Positions 10,815-23,017 are shown, counted from the stretch's first letter. The stretch: DNA of 64,000 bases from Sphaerolaimus hirsutus (GCA_964036195.1 CAXIWS010000322.1:62001-126000), one strand, 5' to 3'. Numbers and translations: made by a program. The notes: generated by a model not told the origin, from the letters alone.

Positions 10815-12786
10815 TAGGGTGTCAAATTTCCGTTTCCGTTTTCTGTTTCCGCCTTTCCGCAGGAAAATTTTTTACCTTTCCGTTTTCCGTTTTCCGGCAG
10901 CTGAAAAATTTTTACCTTTCCGTTTTCCGTTTTCCGGCAGCCGAAAAATTTTTACCTTTCCGTTTTCCATTTTCCAGCAGCTGAACATTTTTTACCTTTC
11001 CGTTTCCGTTTTTCCAGCCCATTTTTCCGTTTTCCGGCTGAAAAATTTTTACCTCTCCGTTTCCGTTTTACCAGGCCATTTTTCCATTTTCTGGCTCAAT
11101 TTTCAGTTTCCTGGCATTTTTCCATTGTTTTTCCAATCTGTATTTATCTTCAATTGGCTCATCCCATTGTGTTGTTTTTGTCTCTATGAGCAGCATTGAC
11201 AACTGGGATTTCAGGGTCAGTGAAACAGGTGCTGTGAACCCAATTGGGTCATATGCTGACACCAATAATTTATTCAAGTTTCGTCTGGTTGGTGTTGTGA
11301 TGCTGTCACTTTGCAATTTTGGTGTTGATATTGCCAGCATGTCCATTTGGTGATTTTATTTCATGCCCATTACTGCAACAATTTTATTCACCTTTGGACT
11401 CCTGTTGTTTTATGCTATTTCATTCATGACTGATCTGGAGTTTGACAGCCATTCCCTCATGTTCATAGAACATTGGTTAAATAAAGCTTTGACTTTGTAA
11501 TATAGTTCTAAAGCTTCAACTTCATTCTTGACACTCATGATGAAGTTATCGACATAAATGTTGTTTATTATCATCGCCAACTGGTTTCGTTCCCCGTCAT
11601 TTTCTTCATATTCATTCCTGTTGTTTATTGTCACATTTAAATGGTATTTTATGACTGCTCCCAAAATTGCTGGGCTGCAGACAAGTCCAAACAGTACGTG
11701 TTTAAAATGAAGTACTATTAAGTTATTTTCAGTTACTGGTTTTGAGGCATCTTTCAGCCAGAAAAATTGTGTGTAGTCTCTAGCTTGGTCATGCAATCCT
11801 CTTTGCAAAAATGCTTTTTCAATATCGGCACTTAATGCTAGATTGCCTGCCCTGAACCTCACGAGTAGGCCCAGTGCTAATGGTGTTGTAATTGGTCCTC
11901 TAAAAAAGCACTCGTTGAAACTGGGCTTACCTGCCGACCCATCATACACGATTCTGCATGATGTCAATTTGCCCGGCGTGATTACTGGCTGGTGTGGCAG
12001 GTAAGGAATCCCCTTGTTGTCTGTTTTGTCGTCACAGATCTCAATTATTCCCTTTTCTAGTTGGTCATCCAACACTTTCCGGTATTGTTCGAATAAGTTT
12101 GATCTTTGTTGAATCTTCTTATCAGTGATTTAAACCGCACCAAGGCTTCTGCTTTTCCCGTGGGCAGGTCACTGATCTCTCTTTATATGGCCAGTCAATA
12201 TAGTATCGTTTGTTGTTGTCATTGAATTTTATGCTATTTATTATCATCTCCTCTGCAATGTCATCATCAATTGCATAGGGGTCATCAGTGATTCCCACTG
12301 CTTCTAGACTGTGAAATTGTTGTAGTGTTTCCTTTCCTATGGCCACTATGGCTACTTTTTGATGATTTTTTGTTGGTTCAGTTAAGCTTGAACTACAAGT
12401 GAAGTTACAGGCATGATCCATAGTTGCAGAATGTACAGCTACCACAATCAAAGCCAAACAGGCAAACCTGCATGCAGGTCTTCCTTCTGCAAATTTGTCT
12501 ATTACTGTGCTAATTTCACTTTATTTTTTTCCGTTTCCGTGAAAATTTTGCTTTCCGTTTTCCGTTTTCCGGCATTTCATTTTTCCGTTTTCCGTTTTCC
12601 GGCCAACAATTTTTTTTTACCTTTCCGTTTTCCGTTTTCCGCTGAGTGAAATTTTTTTACCTTTCCGTTTTCCGTTTTCCGGCAGAAATTTTTTTTTTAC
12701 CTTTCCGTTTTCCGTTTTCCGTAAAGTGAAAAAAAATTTACCTTTCCGTTTTCCGTTTTCCGTAAAAAAATTTTTTTGACACCCTA
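10815..12786. mobile_element. hAT-like termini enclosing a retroelement fragment, CCGTTTTCC family
   Basis: It starts TAGGGTGTCAAA and ends TTTGACACCCTA, the same ends as the element at 222-821. CCGTTTTCCG arms span 10,825-11,130 and 12,525-12,780. The middle is a BEL/Pao pol fragment in reverse orientation. The flanks are ACTGTGAC and GTCCCAAG, so no target duplication is left; recombination between two copies, or loss of one side, is possible. Confidence 0.7.
11132..12470 (-). pseudogene. Fossil BEL/Pao LTR-retrotransposon pol fragment
   Basis: On the minus strand the order is a linker region with the FHSLEAVGI motif and PYAIDDD, then reverse transcriptase (SCRIVYDGSAG, ADIEKAFLQ, FGLVCSPAIL), then the segment LVSAYDPIGFTAPV that follows RT in BEL/Pao elements. 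Gag, integrase and LTRs are missing. It is a broken, old-looking fragment with several breaks, trapped between hAT-like termini. Confidence 0.85.
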
Positions 12787-12974
12787 GTCCCAAGCCCTGT
12801 TAAGTGTAAAGTAAAGTGTCAAATGTAAGGTCAAATGCAAAGTAAAGTGTCAATCAAAACAAAAAGGAAAAGAATTTATTACTGAACTTTGCATGACAAC
12901 TGACAGTTTACTTTGCATTTGACTTTGCATTTGACACTTTACACTTTACAGGGCTTGGGACTGCCACCAGGTGT
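12787..12974. mobile_element. CCCTGTAAA-family MITE
   Basis: It starts GTCCCAAGCCCTGTTAAGTG and ends CACTTTACAGGGCTTGGGAC then TGCCACCAG, a nearly perfect inverted repeat around a short AT-rich centre. It abuts the hAT-like element on its left, which may have removed the first bases of this copy. Confidence 0.75.
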
Positions 12975-13035
12975 AGTAGTTGATCGACTTACTACTCGGC
13001 CGGGAGACACCTGTTGCACACTTGCAGCACAAGCA

Positions 13036-13520
13036 CAAAAGGCGCCATAGCGCTTTTCCAATTCCCAGTGCGAAAAGCACCAATAGCGCCATAGCACAAT
13101 GGCGTCAAATGTCTGGCGCCAGCGCCATGGCGCTTTTACATCACTACTCGTATATCTAAATATCTGCGGTCGATTGATTGTGTGCCATTATTTTTTTCTG
13201 GCTCAACTTTTGCACGTACAGTGGTGGTCACAGCAGCGCCACCTACACACGCATAATTTAGTTGCTCTAGAGATGGCAAAAAATGTCACAGGACATTTAT
13301 GCAGGTTTTACACTACCGTGCGGATTAGTTGAAACATTCACCCATATTTTTCTCAGATAGTTACACAGACAAATCTGTGTATAGCGACAATGTAAACTCG
13401 CAGTAATAAATACGTTCATTGCATACATGATGTACCTTATTCGAGACGGGGGTACTTCGAGGTGAGGGGGTATTCTTTCTCAGCTCGCTCAGACCTGGCG
13501 TATTTCGAGAATTATGGTAT
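13036..13520. repeat. GGCGCC hAT arm, spacer and CCGTATTT remnant
   Basis: 13036-13146 carries GGCGCC words and ends CGCTTTTACATCACTA, the right end of the GGCGCC hAT-like family; no left partner is adjacent. 13,150-13,430 shows nothing I recognise. 13,432-13,520 is a decayed CCGTATTT copy. 13,521-13,942 has a half GTAAACG element at 13,610. Confidence 0.5.
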
Positions 13521-13942
13521 GCTCATTGCGTGTCTTGCATTCATCAGAAAAAAAACAATTTATATCAAATAAGACTAATGATGCTGGATGGTTTATTTAG
13601 TGTCTAACGGAGTTGTTAAAATACTGCTATTTCTGGAAAACGTTAATGTAAACGTAAATACCTTTTCCAAATTATTCTGTATACTCCGCGGACAGCACAC
13701 CTAGTATGAAAACCTGCCATAATTTTATGAATAAAATCTTTGATCAATTTCGCAATTAATCATTCCATAGTAAAAACGAAATATTATGATGAAAAAACTG
13801 TAGAATTTTTGGTTCATTATTCAGATGGCTTATGGTAGGTTTTCATACTAAGTGTGATGTCCACCGCGTATACCCACTTTCAAAACAGAAATTAGAAAAA
13901 TAGAAAATCACATTTATTTAAATTTTTGGGACAACTTATGAC

Positions 13943-15343
13943 CAACGATGGGTAAGTTCTCAAAAAAAAACACTTTCTGTGTTTTGAGTTTTTCAAAAAC
14001 GAATACCTGTGTTTTGAGTTTTTTTCTTGAAAAAAACTTGAGTAACTCTGTTTTTATTTCTGTGTTTTTTTTTTGTAAAAACTCGAGTTTTTTTTGAGTT
14101 TTTTTATTAAAAAACTGGAGTTTTTTCAAAAAAATTTAAGTTTCCCCCCCAAAATTTTGATTTACAGCATTTAGATCTGGAAACAGTGGTTTTCTTTTAA
14201 AATATTGGTTTTGCACATGTTTTAACCCCACATAACGTTTGTGTATTCATTCAAGTGTCAAAAAGTCCTTAAAAATGTCCACAATGAGGACATCAACATC
14301 ACAACACCAGCAACAAAATGCCCAGAAACAACAATTTACACAGTACTCCAAAATTCTTCAATGGATGTGCACTGTATGGAAGACTACGGAATTGATTTGA
14401 ACTACAACTACCTCGAAATACCCCCATGGGCATTATTTTTTTGTCAGAAAGTTTTGTAAGGATCATAGAAAATAGTAGGCATTTACATACCCAAAACAGG
14501 TTACAAATACGTATACTCGGTGTACATGATACTCTGCCCTCGCACTGATTTATGTCTTGTGTTGGAAGCGTGCCAATGATCATTAAATCATGCGATTTCC
14601 ATAAAAATATGAAAAAAATTCATCGATGTGTATATGTTAATGAATAACACTATAACAGCAATCAATTTTGCATCTTTTTATGCAATTCGCACGCGTTCAC
14701 CATCGTTGGCACACATCCAGCTGGAACCACGAGTGCAAGGTGTAAAGTAAGCGGAGTATACAAATAGGATATATTTAAAATAAACATGTAGTCAGCTACA
14801 CAACCTAGTACAGTCTATGTGTAGCTGCGATGCAAATTAGCAGTAATAAATACATCATGTACATTGGATACATGATGTACATCATCCCGGAGGGGGGTAT
14901 TTCAAGGGGGGCGGGGCTTATTTTTTCACCAGTCCATTTTGAGGGGATTGTTTTCAAGGGGGTTTATTCAAGGTAATAAGGTATACTTAAATGTCGAAAC
15001 TTAAGTTGTCAAATCCACCATGAGATGTGCATGCCATCGTTAATTTCTTTTTTGTACCATTATAAAATATGAATACATTATGTACATATTTACATACTAT
15101 AGATGCTTATCTTATCTTGTTTAGTTTAACTGAATTAATGTGCATTAAGTATAGCTGAAAAAAACACAAAAACTCAAAAAAACTTCTGTGTTTCCGTGTT
15201 TCTGTGTTTCTGTGTTCTCCAAAAAAAACTCATTTGAGTTTTGAGTTTTTCAAAATTTATGAGTTTCCGTGTTTCTGTGTGAAACAAAAACACAGAAACT
15301 CAATGAGTTTCTGTGTTTAATTTCTGTGTTTTTTCCATCGTTG
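13943..15343. mobile_element. hAT-like element, TTTTTGAGTT family, with nested elements
   Basis: It starts CAACGATGGGTAAG and ends TTTTTTCCATCGTTG with an exact 8-bp duplication CTTATGAC (13935-13942, 15344-15351). Arms are T-rich words around TTTGAGTTTTT and TTTCTGTGTTT. Nested inside are a CCGTATTT element (about 14,408-14,985) and a GTATACTC element (14,511-14,761). Confidence 0.8.
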
Positions 15344-15392
15344 CTTATGACAACGATGACTTCACAGTGTTTTGTCCAGAAAACCGTATAGC

Positions 15393-15688
15393 GCGCAGTC
15401 CGCAAAATGTACCCGTGCAAGTGTGCCCATCCATCTTTTAAGTATTTATACCAAGAAAGTTATTTTGAAGGTAAAAATAGGCAAAAAAGTCCTAAAGAAT
15501 GTTCACCTGGCTGCAAGGTGCCATGTGTTTTGAGTATGAAATTCGCAAATTTGGAAATTTCTGGACATTGTTTCGAAAAAACAAACAATAAAAGGAAAGT
15601 CATTGATAATAGCCCTTTTTCCATCCCTATGCGCAACATTAACACACATGTGTTAATTGCAAATGCGGACATGCCGATGTATAAATAA
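15393..15688 (+). CDS. Possible 3' exon of a cysteine-rich protein
   Basis: An open frame of about 95 codons begins after an AG at 15,399-15,400 (GCGCGCAG). It contains PCKCAHPSF, ECSPGCKVPC and GHCFEKTNN and stops at TAA overlapping AATAAA, which could double as a poly(A) signal. The cysteine spacing faintly recalls an extracellular domain such as that of DEG/ENaC channels, but I cannot assign it. Internal AG|GT sites exist, so the frame may be split. It sits in one of the few non-repeat patches. Confidence 0.3.
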
Positions 15689-15763
15689 AGTGGCTGACAG
15701 ACACTCATAGTAGTTTATGAAATGTATTTACTAACGTATTTCCCGAATATACCCCCAGGGGTT

Positions 15764-16134
15764 TACCGTATTTCTTCTAATAGAACAACATACCTCCAAT
15801 AGAACGGCACCTCCAATAGAACGGCACCTCCAATAGAACGGCAGGTAGGAATTATGTTGGGAGTGTGACAAACACAAAAATTAATCAAAAATGGATGGTG
15901 ATAACATGGAAAGCATTCAAATAGGTGTTACATCTGAAATTGATGCTCTGATATAAAAATATTGCTCAAGGTTCATCAAAAATAAAACTATTTTGAAATG
16001 AGAAATGTGTGAAAAAAGCAGTGAAAAAATAGAATGGCAGCCTCCAATAGAACGGCACCTCTAATAGAATGGCAGGTAAAAAAGTTGACGAGAAAAAAAC
16101 AGAATGGCGCTCTTCTATTAGAAGAAATACGGTA
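15764..16134. mobile_element. CCGTATTT-related element, CCAATAGAACGG variant
   Basis: It opens TACCGTATTTCTTCTAATAG and ends CTATTAGAAGAAATACGGTA. The interior repeats ACCTCCAATAGAACGGC on the left and right. Related copies are at 20,075-20,130 and 24,437-24,740. It has the same outer ends as the CCGTATTT family but a different subterminal word. Confidence 0.7.
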
Positions 16135-16664
16135 TTTGTTCCACAGTTTACTCACTCAGACCTGGTGGTATTTACTCATAACTACGGTATTTACTCAAAA
16201 ATAATTTACCTACTCACGTTAACTCATGAGTAAAAGTAAAAAAATTACTGTACGTTTTCTGTACTCAGCCATGCGTAAAAATAATCACGTTACGTTTTAC
16301 GTAAAATATTAACTTTACGTTTACGTTTTCTTACACAAAAGTTCTACACTTTGAACAACTCTCTGATCATGAGAATAGAGAGTACAGAATTACACGGGAC
16401 ATAGCGTGCTGTCCGAGAAGTAAATATAAAAAATTGTGCAATATCTGAAGAGTGCCCTACAGTTACTGTGTCCTGGCGAGCAGTCCCGCACCCTGTAAAG
16501 TGTCAAATGTTATTCAGTGTTATACAAATTTGTCAAATCTCGTCAATCTGTCAAGTCAAATTTGTCATGCAAACTGTAAAGTGTTTAGTAATGAAATCTT
16601 TTATTTCTTTATTTTGCATGCAAATTTACACTTTACAGGGCGCTGGACTGCCACCGGGAACAAT
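16135..16664. repeat. GTAAACG half element followed by a CCCTGTAAA MITE
   Basis: 16,135-16,367 holds TTACGTTTTACGT words and a right end TTTGAACAACTCTC of the GTAAACG hAT-like family. 16,477-16,664 runs from CAGTCCCGCACCCTGTAAAG to CTTTACAGGGCGCTGGACTG then CCACCGG, a complete CCCTGTAAA-family copy. Confidence 0.6.
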
Positions 16665-16689
16665 ATTTAAGTACCGTAGTTACATAAAA

Positions 16690-17085
16690 CGAGCCCAGAC
16701 CACTTCAAATGCTAGTCACTTCAAATGCTGCCAAAAAAGCTCACTTCAAATGCTGTAGTGCTTCATTTCAAATGCTGTAAGGCGACAACTACCTACAGTT
16801 AGTAATTAAGCCACCATTGAATCATCTCATGCTTGCTCATCTGCGGCACCAAAATGGACTTTATGCGCATTAGAAATGAATAGAGTAGTGAAATGAGAAG
16901 TGAAAAAAATTTTAAATTTTTTTGAAGCTTTTTCCTGTCACGTGCCATTTGTTTTTTTGTTTTTCTACTTCCCAATTCACTTCTCATACCACTTCTAGCA
17001 CAGTAGCATTTGAAATGATGCACTACAGCATTTGAAGTGAGCTTTTTGGCAGTATTTGAAGTGACTAGCATTTGAAATGATGCAC
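16690..17085. repeat. Palindromic repeat of CACTTCAAATGCT words
   Basis: The left arm (about 16,700-16,785) has CACTTCAAATGCTAGTCACT and CTTCAAATGCTGTAGTG. The right arm (about 17,005-17,085) has their inverses in mirrored order. The centre is AT-rich. A possible hairpin-forming MITE with unknown ends. Confidence 0.5.
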
Positions 17086-17185
17086 CCCCACATAAAACTG
17101 ACTAAAAAGTCAATAACGATAAGTGCATTATAATGCAAAAAAAAACGTAATTACTTAAAAATATGGGTTGAGATTCTCTTAGAGA

Positions 17186-17448
17186 AATGTATACTCCAGT
17201 CACTTTACACCCTGCACGCGTGGTTCCCGCTGGAAGCGTGCCAACGATGTTTTTACCCATGCACTTTTCATGAAAAGTTGTAAAAGGCATCACTCTTATA
17301 ACGCCATACCTTAACTTAATCACAACAATGGTTTCTTAAAATCATTTATACAAAAATCGCATGCTTTATCATCATTGGCACGCTTCCAACGTGAGACATA
17401 AATAAGTGCGATGGCAGAGTATCATGTCCGCCGAATATAGTTAAGCAG
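17186..17448. mobile_element. GTATACTC-end small element (inverted copy)
   Basis: It matches 5161-5413 in reverse orientation: GTATACTCCAGTCACTTTAC at the left, TGGCAGAGTATCATGTCCGC near the right. 17,450-17,743 contains an open stretch with a possible donor at 17,572 but nothing assignable. Confidence 0.6.
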
Positions 17449-17743
17449 GAAAATTATAGAAGACTCCTCTATCAATTTATTTCGACGTTACTTGGAGATA
17501 ACCAGTCATTTACGGTCATTCGGAGAGGTCATTTCAATTGGTCCTTGCATTCGTTTGCTAGGAAGCGGTCTTGGTAAATCCAATATCAGTGTACATCACG
17601 TTTTTTGCTTCAACACACTTCACAAGCACTGGAATGTGTGTATCAGATCAGTGGTCTGCTCATTTACAGATACTACAAAATACCTAAAGACTTTGTTACG
17701 ATTAAGTTCTGTTTGTGAAGTGCCCGTGTTGGCTGCTTTTTTT

Positions 17744-18302
17744 GATACCTACGTATTTCATCGAATTACCCCCCGGGGGGTTTATTTTTTCAGAGTGGAA
17801 ATTTTGAGGGAGATTTCGAGGGCTGGGTTATTTTTTCGCCAGAAATTTTTTTTAAATCCCAGTACTAATTTGTTGTTTGTAACGTACGAAAAATGCAACA
17901 ATAAGCACCATGTATAAGAGTCTATAGACTTATATGTGTATGCAGATGGTATAAACCCTGCTTAATAACCTAAATTTATTATTTTTATAAACTTATGCTT
18001 ATGCTTGTTTTGTTATTATCTTTATTATCAAATAATCTAAACTCTGGGTAGGTATATTGGGTGGGTGTATTTCGAGGGGGTTTATAAATTCACAGTGTCC
18101 ATTTTGAGAGGGTATTTCGAGGGGAATATTTCGAGGGGGTTTATAAATTCATAGTGTCCATTTTGAGAGGGTATTTCGAGGGGAATATTTCGAGGGGGTT
18201 TATAAATTCAGTGTCCATTTTGAGAGGGTATTTCGAGGGGAATATTTCGAGGGGGTTTATAAATTCAGTGTCCATTTTGAGGGGGTATTTCGAGGAAATA
18301 CC
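17744..18302. mobile_element. CCGTATTT-family element with an internal tandem array
   Basis: It begins CTACGTATTTCATCGAATTA and closes TTTCGAGGAAATACCGT. Within 18,060-18,290 a roughly 61-bp unit (AGGGGAATATTTCGAGGGGG ... TGTCCATTTTGAG) is repeated four times almost perfectly, a local expansion of the element's own arm. Confidence 0.7.
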
Positions 18303-18513
18303 GTTTACCGAACCGCTTCACATTCACAAAATGACCCAGAAAATTCAGGCCCAGAAACTGAAATGTAATTTTCAATTCGATTTAGACTACAGGAAAACAT
18401 TCAACTGTATCAAATCGCATTTCCAATAACACCAGGGGCACAATTCAATGAAATTAGGGCGCGCCAAGCGCGGGGGCATAGCTGATTACTCGCAAACTGT
18501 AATCAGTGGTGAA

Positions 18514-18990
18514 TAAGGATGGCAAATGCTTTGGAAAAAAATGTTTAAGTTTTCGAGGGTTTTTTCTAACATGGCTTTTTGAATACCGATTTTTTTCCGT
18601 AAAATAGTTGTCGAATCTTTGAATTAATTTTCCAATTTTTATGATTTTTTGAATACTTTTATAATTTTTCCCGCTAAAGTATTTATTTTGGAATTTTTCT
18701 TCTGAATTTTGAATACAGCTTTCCAACCTGCTATCGCATACTCATTTTTTTGTTCCGCCGCTGCAAATAGATCCATGTGAAATTGATGTTTTTTGGTATT
18801 TCTGCATTTTATTGGCATTTTCAACCAAAATACCCGAAAAATACGTTTTCGCATGTTCGAATTGTCCTAGAGAAAATTGGTGTTTTCCTGTAGGTGTTTT
18901 AGTTTTTTTCTATTGGTGAAACAAGGTAAATTTAAAAAACTTCAAAAATTTGTAAATTCGAAAAAAAGTGTTCTTTGTTTGCCATCGGTA
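18514..18990. mobile_element. hAT-like element, GATGGCAAA ends
   Basis: It starts TAAGGATGGCAAATGC and ends GTTTGCCATCGGTA, with flanks GTGGTGAA and GTGGTGAG (7 of 8 match). The interior is T-rich GAATTTTTC-type words. 18,303-18,513 and 18,991-19,655 show no gene or repeat I can name. Confidence 0.65.
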
Positions 18991-19655
18991 GTGGTGAGAT
19001 CTGAAACTGAAATAACTGAGCTGGACTGAATGTATTTTTAGCATTGAAAGTGACATTTGCAAATGAGATGGATATTTCCAAGCTCAATGAATTTTTAACT
19101 GTCACATGAGATTTATGATCTCTATCTAGTGTGATTACTGTGTGTCGGTGCTGACTGTTCTGTGGCTATTTACTGTTTTCTAAATTTGCATTGCACACAA
19201 CTTGCATTCTTTGATCATCAGACTAGACCTAGTTTCCATAATTCAATTATCATATAATTACCATGCACTGCATGTGTTCGTTAGTGTATTTTTATCTCAT
19301 AGATAATGATAGCAAACAAAAATTTGAAATTTAAAAATGTACTTCAATGTATTTTTCAGGCTTTTGGATTTTTTTATTCCATAACAAGAAAAACACCTCA
19401 AAATTGATCATATTTCTAGAATAATTCGAAAATTTTGATATATTTTTTTGCTTGAAAATGCATGAATGACAAACCATAATTAGTATTCAGCACTTCACTT
19501 CCACATTGATCTGCCTATTCCTGGTGGTGAAACAAACATGTGTGACAACAGCTTTGGAGGTTGCAAAACATTTAGAATTGACCAGAAAAATTTAAAATGC
19601 AATAATCTTATCGAAAATATCAGAAAATTTGAAATTTTTAATTTTTATTTCAGAT

Positions 19656-19914
19656 TACCGTATTTCCTCAAATTACCCCATTTGGTTTATTTTTTCAGAG
19701 TGAAAATTATGATGGAAAAATGGGAAAAATGCAACAATAACCATCATTTATAAGTTTTACAGCCTTATAAAAGGATGTAGATGGTATAAACGATTTTCTA
19801 ACGTAACACAGTAAGTGTTTTGAACGTCTGTTATGCATTTCCCGGACGACAAATTCATAGTGCCCATTTTGAGGGGGGTATTTCGAGGGGGGGTAAATTT
19901 TGGGAAATACGGTA
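19656..19914. mobile_element. CCGTATTT-family element
   Basis: It opens TACCGTATTTCCTCAAATTA and closes TTTTGGGAAATACGGTA. It is short, with the usual TTTATTTTTTCAGAGTGAAA motif inside the left arm. Confidence 0.7.
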
Positions 19915-20074
19915 AATTTGAAAACTTTTGGAGAATTCTAAGGTCAAAATTTCGTTTTAGAACAACTTAAAGCAAATTTTATGGCAAATTTAAATTAGGT
20001 AAACATCTTTCTTACCAATTTTTTGCAGATTTCTTTTGGAGACAGCCGTTCTATTGTTTTCGTGCAAAAACGTG

Positions 20075-20487
20075 CAAAAACCAGCCCTTCTATTGGAGGT
20101 ATGCTGGTCTATTAGAAGTATATTCGGTATAAATCTCCCCTCAAAACCAAAAAATAGAATAAACACACTTTTAAAAAAATACATATGTGTGTATATCCTT
20201 GAATAAAACCCCAGTAAATAACGCCCCCTTGAGTAATTCCCCCTCCCGAATAACTCCTCTCTGTGTAGTTGGTATGTTTATCCACAATGTGTATTGAATC
20301 ATTCAGATGCCTGAACACAAATTTTTACATGAGTTTTTGGTTTTTGTTGAACTGTTTAATATCCTGAATTGCACGAGTTGATGGAATCATTCAAACAAAA
20401 AAATAAAGTGCAAGTTCTGAGAAAAAGAAACTACCCCCTTGATAAACTCCCCCTCCAAAACTTCTGATTGAGTAGTAACTCCCCTGG
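20075..20487. repeat. Decayed CCGTATTT-related fragments
   Basis: 20,075-20,130 matches the CCAATAGAACGG variant (TCTATTGGAGG, ATTAGAAGTATATTCGGTA). 20,180-20,487 has CCCCCTTGAGTAATTCCCCC words of the main family without clean ends. Confidence 0.45.
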
Positions 20488-20772
20488 CACCAGATTTAAT
20501 TGGGCAGACACGCCTGAAAAGGGAGACATGACGGGCGTGTCTGGCAATTCGAGATTTAATTGGACAGGCATGCCCTCACGAGAGTATAGCGAGATTAAAG
20601 CTACCCGAGATTTAACCCATCGACTGTAAAGCCAAAGTACCTCGCTAGGTAAGCCAAAGTATAGCGACATTAAAGCCAAAACGGTCATAGAAAAATGTGT
20701 CATTATTAAAGCCATTGTGTGTCATTATTAAAGCCAATATGTCGACTCGCAAGCCGCAATACGGGGAAATAC

Positions 20773-21021
20773 CTAACGATACACATACAAAATTGATGTA
20801 TAGTATTTCAATACATGTGGCGGTAAGTTCACAGCCATTTTTGGGGTAATCCGATTTTGAATGGACACGTGTGGCCAATTTCTGTTTGGCTCGATGTAGT
20901 GGATCATGGAGAATTTTGGTGTGAACAAAGAGATGAATAGCAGACGCAAAGAGCATATCCTGCATGAGAGCGTCATACAGAGAGAAAAAACGGTTTGTTC
21001 CCATATGAAAAGTGGGTGCAA
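20773..21021 (-). CDS. Possible exon, unassigned
   Basis: A minus-strand frame reads LYDALMQDMLFASAIH then LHRAKQKLATRVHSK and YPKNGCEL. A possible acceptor TCTCATGCAG precedes GATATGCTC at about 20,968. The residue mix looks protein-like and the patch is outside obvious repeats, but no family is recognised and another frame is also open. Confidence 0.25.
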   Translation of the reverse strand: MHPLFIWEQTVFSLCMTLSCRICSLRLLFISLFTPKFSMIHYIEPNRNWPHVSIQNRITPKMAVNLPPHVLKYYTSILYVYR

Positions 21022-21104
21022 TATTTTATTAGATTTTAGAGTATTTTTTCTCGAGTATTTTGCGGCACGCCCTCATATATCCTCTGGCATGTAAATAAAT
21101 ATTA

Positions 21105-21772
21105 GGGTGTAACTAATTAGTGTATGTTTGTTTTGTGATTTCATAGAAATGCACATTCCTGCGTCCCATTCTGCTGTACATCGGCCGATTTTGATGCCCT
21201 TTGAGTATGTAGGGTTTTGGGGTCTGGGCTATGACAAATTGTTTTGGTTTGCTCGAATAATCCCCCAGTCCCGAGATAAGGGGGGTCTATAAATAGGTAG
21301 TCATTTTGTGTGGTCAATCTGCACATTGAATTTGAAGCTTAATAACTTGACCATTTCCGGGCCGATTTCGATCGTTCAACACTTAAAATGATCAGCACAA
21401 CATGCAGTCAAGTCAGCATATGTAATTTAGACAGTACTAATCCGACCAAAAAAATTGAATATGCAGGTTGTGCTGATCATTTTAAGTGTTGAACGATCCA
21501 AATCGGCCTAGAAATGGTCAAGTTATTAAGGTTCAAAGTCAATCAGCAAGATCGGCCATGCAAAATGACCATGTTTTTATAGACCCCCCTTATCTCGGGA
21601 CTGGGGGATTATTCGAGCAAACCAAGATAATACGTCATAGCCCAGACCCCAAAACAATACATACTTGAAGGGCATCCAAATCGGCCAATGTACAGCAGAA
21701 TGGGACACAGGAATGTGCATTTCTATCAAATCACAAAAAAACATAGGTACACTTATTAGTTTACTCCTAATA
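21105..21772. mobile_element. Palindromic DNA element, GGGTGTAACTAAT ends
   Basis: Second copy of the element at 1,187-2,369. It starts TTAGGGTGTAACTAATTAGT and ends CTTATTAGTTTACTCCTAAT, with flanks ATAAATAT and ATACATAC (6 of 8). The arms share GTTTTGGGGTCTGGGCTATG. The centre is shorter than in the first copy. Confidence 0.65.
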
Positions 21773-22029
21773 CATACATCTGAAGTCAATATAATGTACA
21801 CATGGCTTAAATAATGACACAAAATAAGCACTATGTACGCATGGCTTTAATAATGACACAATGGGGTTAAATAATGATACACTTTTGGTGATGGGTCGAT
21901 TGGTTGACTGCGGCTTTAGAGACGAGGCACTTTGGCTTTAATCTTGATGTACTTTGGCTTGCGAGTCGATGGGTTACGAGTCGCTGTGGTTAAATAATGG
22001 GTTTCCCTCTGCCCTCACCCGCCCGCCCG

Positions 22030-22565
22030 CCCCTTTTTTGCCCAAAATCGCTCAAATTCACTCCATTTTGAAAACTGTGACTTTCATAATTGCTATTCTC
22101 ATCTTTATACATCGTTATATACCTATTTTTGGCCTATTTTTATATTTTTATGGCGTTTTCGGAATTTTTGGCTGGCTGCCAAGTTTTCATCAGACGTACC
22201 TCCGATTTTTTTTTTGTTTCGGGAGTAAAATCCCTCCCGACCCGCCCGTCGCGCCAGGCACCTGACAGCCACCGCCCAACTGCCAGGCAAATCGAGATTT
22301 AATTGCGTGCCGGGCGGCAGCTGTCAGGCGACTGGCGCGACGGGCGGGTTGGGCGGGTCGGGCGGGATTTTTCTCTTGAAAAGAAAAAGGAAAAATCGGA
22401 GATACGTCTTATGAAAACTTGGCAACTGGCCAAAAATTTCGAAATCGCCATAAATATAGAAAAATAGGCCAAAAATAGGTATATAACGATGTATAAAGAT
22501 GAGAATAGCGATTATGATGGTCACAGTTTTCAAAATGGAGCAAATTTGAGCGATTTTGGGCAATA
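22030..22565. repeat. Long palindrome
   Basis: The left arm (about 22,030-22,255) and right arm (about 22,320-22,565) are inverted copies. They share GACCCGCCCGTCGCGCC, TTTGGCCTATTTTTATA, CATCGTTATATACCTATTTT and TCACTCCATTTTG-like words. The centre holds ATCGAGATTTAATTGCGTGC, the same word as the outer ends of the enclosing composite. Confidence 0.6.
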
Positions 22566-22706
22566 AGTGGGGGAAAAATTGCTCATAATTTGCTACACGT
22601 AAAACGTAAATAGATTGTTGCAGAGCGATTTGGGGGGGGGGGGGGTCAGGAGATAGTTGCAAAAAAATTTTGCCGCAGGATAGATAGATAGCTGAGCGGC
22701 ATCCGG

Positions 22707-22860
22707 GGGCTGTCCCAGAACCGTGTAAAGTGTAAAATTCCCTGTAAAATGTCATGTGTCGTGTAAAAGACCCTTTAAAATGTAAAATGTCATGTGTCAT
22801 GTAAAAGACCGTGTAAAATGTAAAATGTCATGTAAAAGACCGTGTAAAATGTGGAAAACA
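22707..22860. repeat. CCCTGTAAA-family left-half copy
   Basis: It begins CTGTCCCAGAACCGTGTAAA and repeats AAAATGTCATGTGTCATGTA. No matching right end, so truncated. Confidence 0.45.
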
Positions 22861-23017
22861 TTAAAAATTGCCAAAATCATCACCACAAATGTGAATTTTT
22901 ATTGTTCAAATTTCAAAAAAATACTGTGCACAAATATGATGGTTGCTAAGACCTGGCTGGCAACTTGTCCCGTAGTCCATGTTTATCTGTTTCTGCTGGG
23001 AGTTCACAGGTCCTGTG

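Noticed and set aside
17492-17743. Open frame EITSHLRSFGEVISIGPCIR with a possible donor at 17,572
   Set aside because: No acceptor, partner exon or recognisable domain; the frame runs into a CCGTATTT element.
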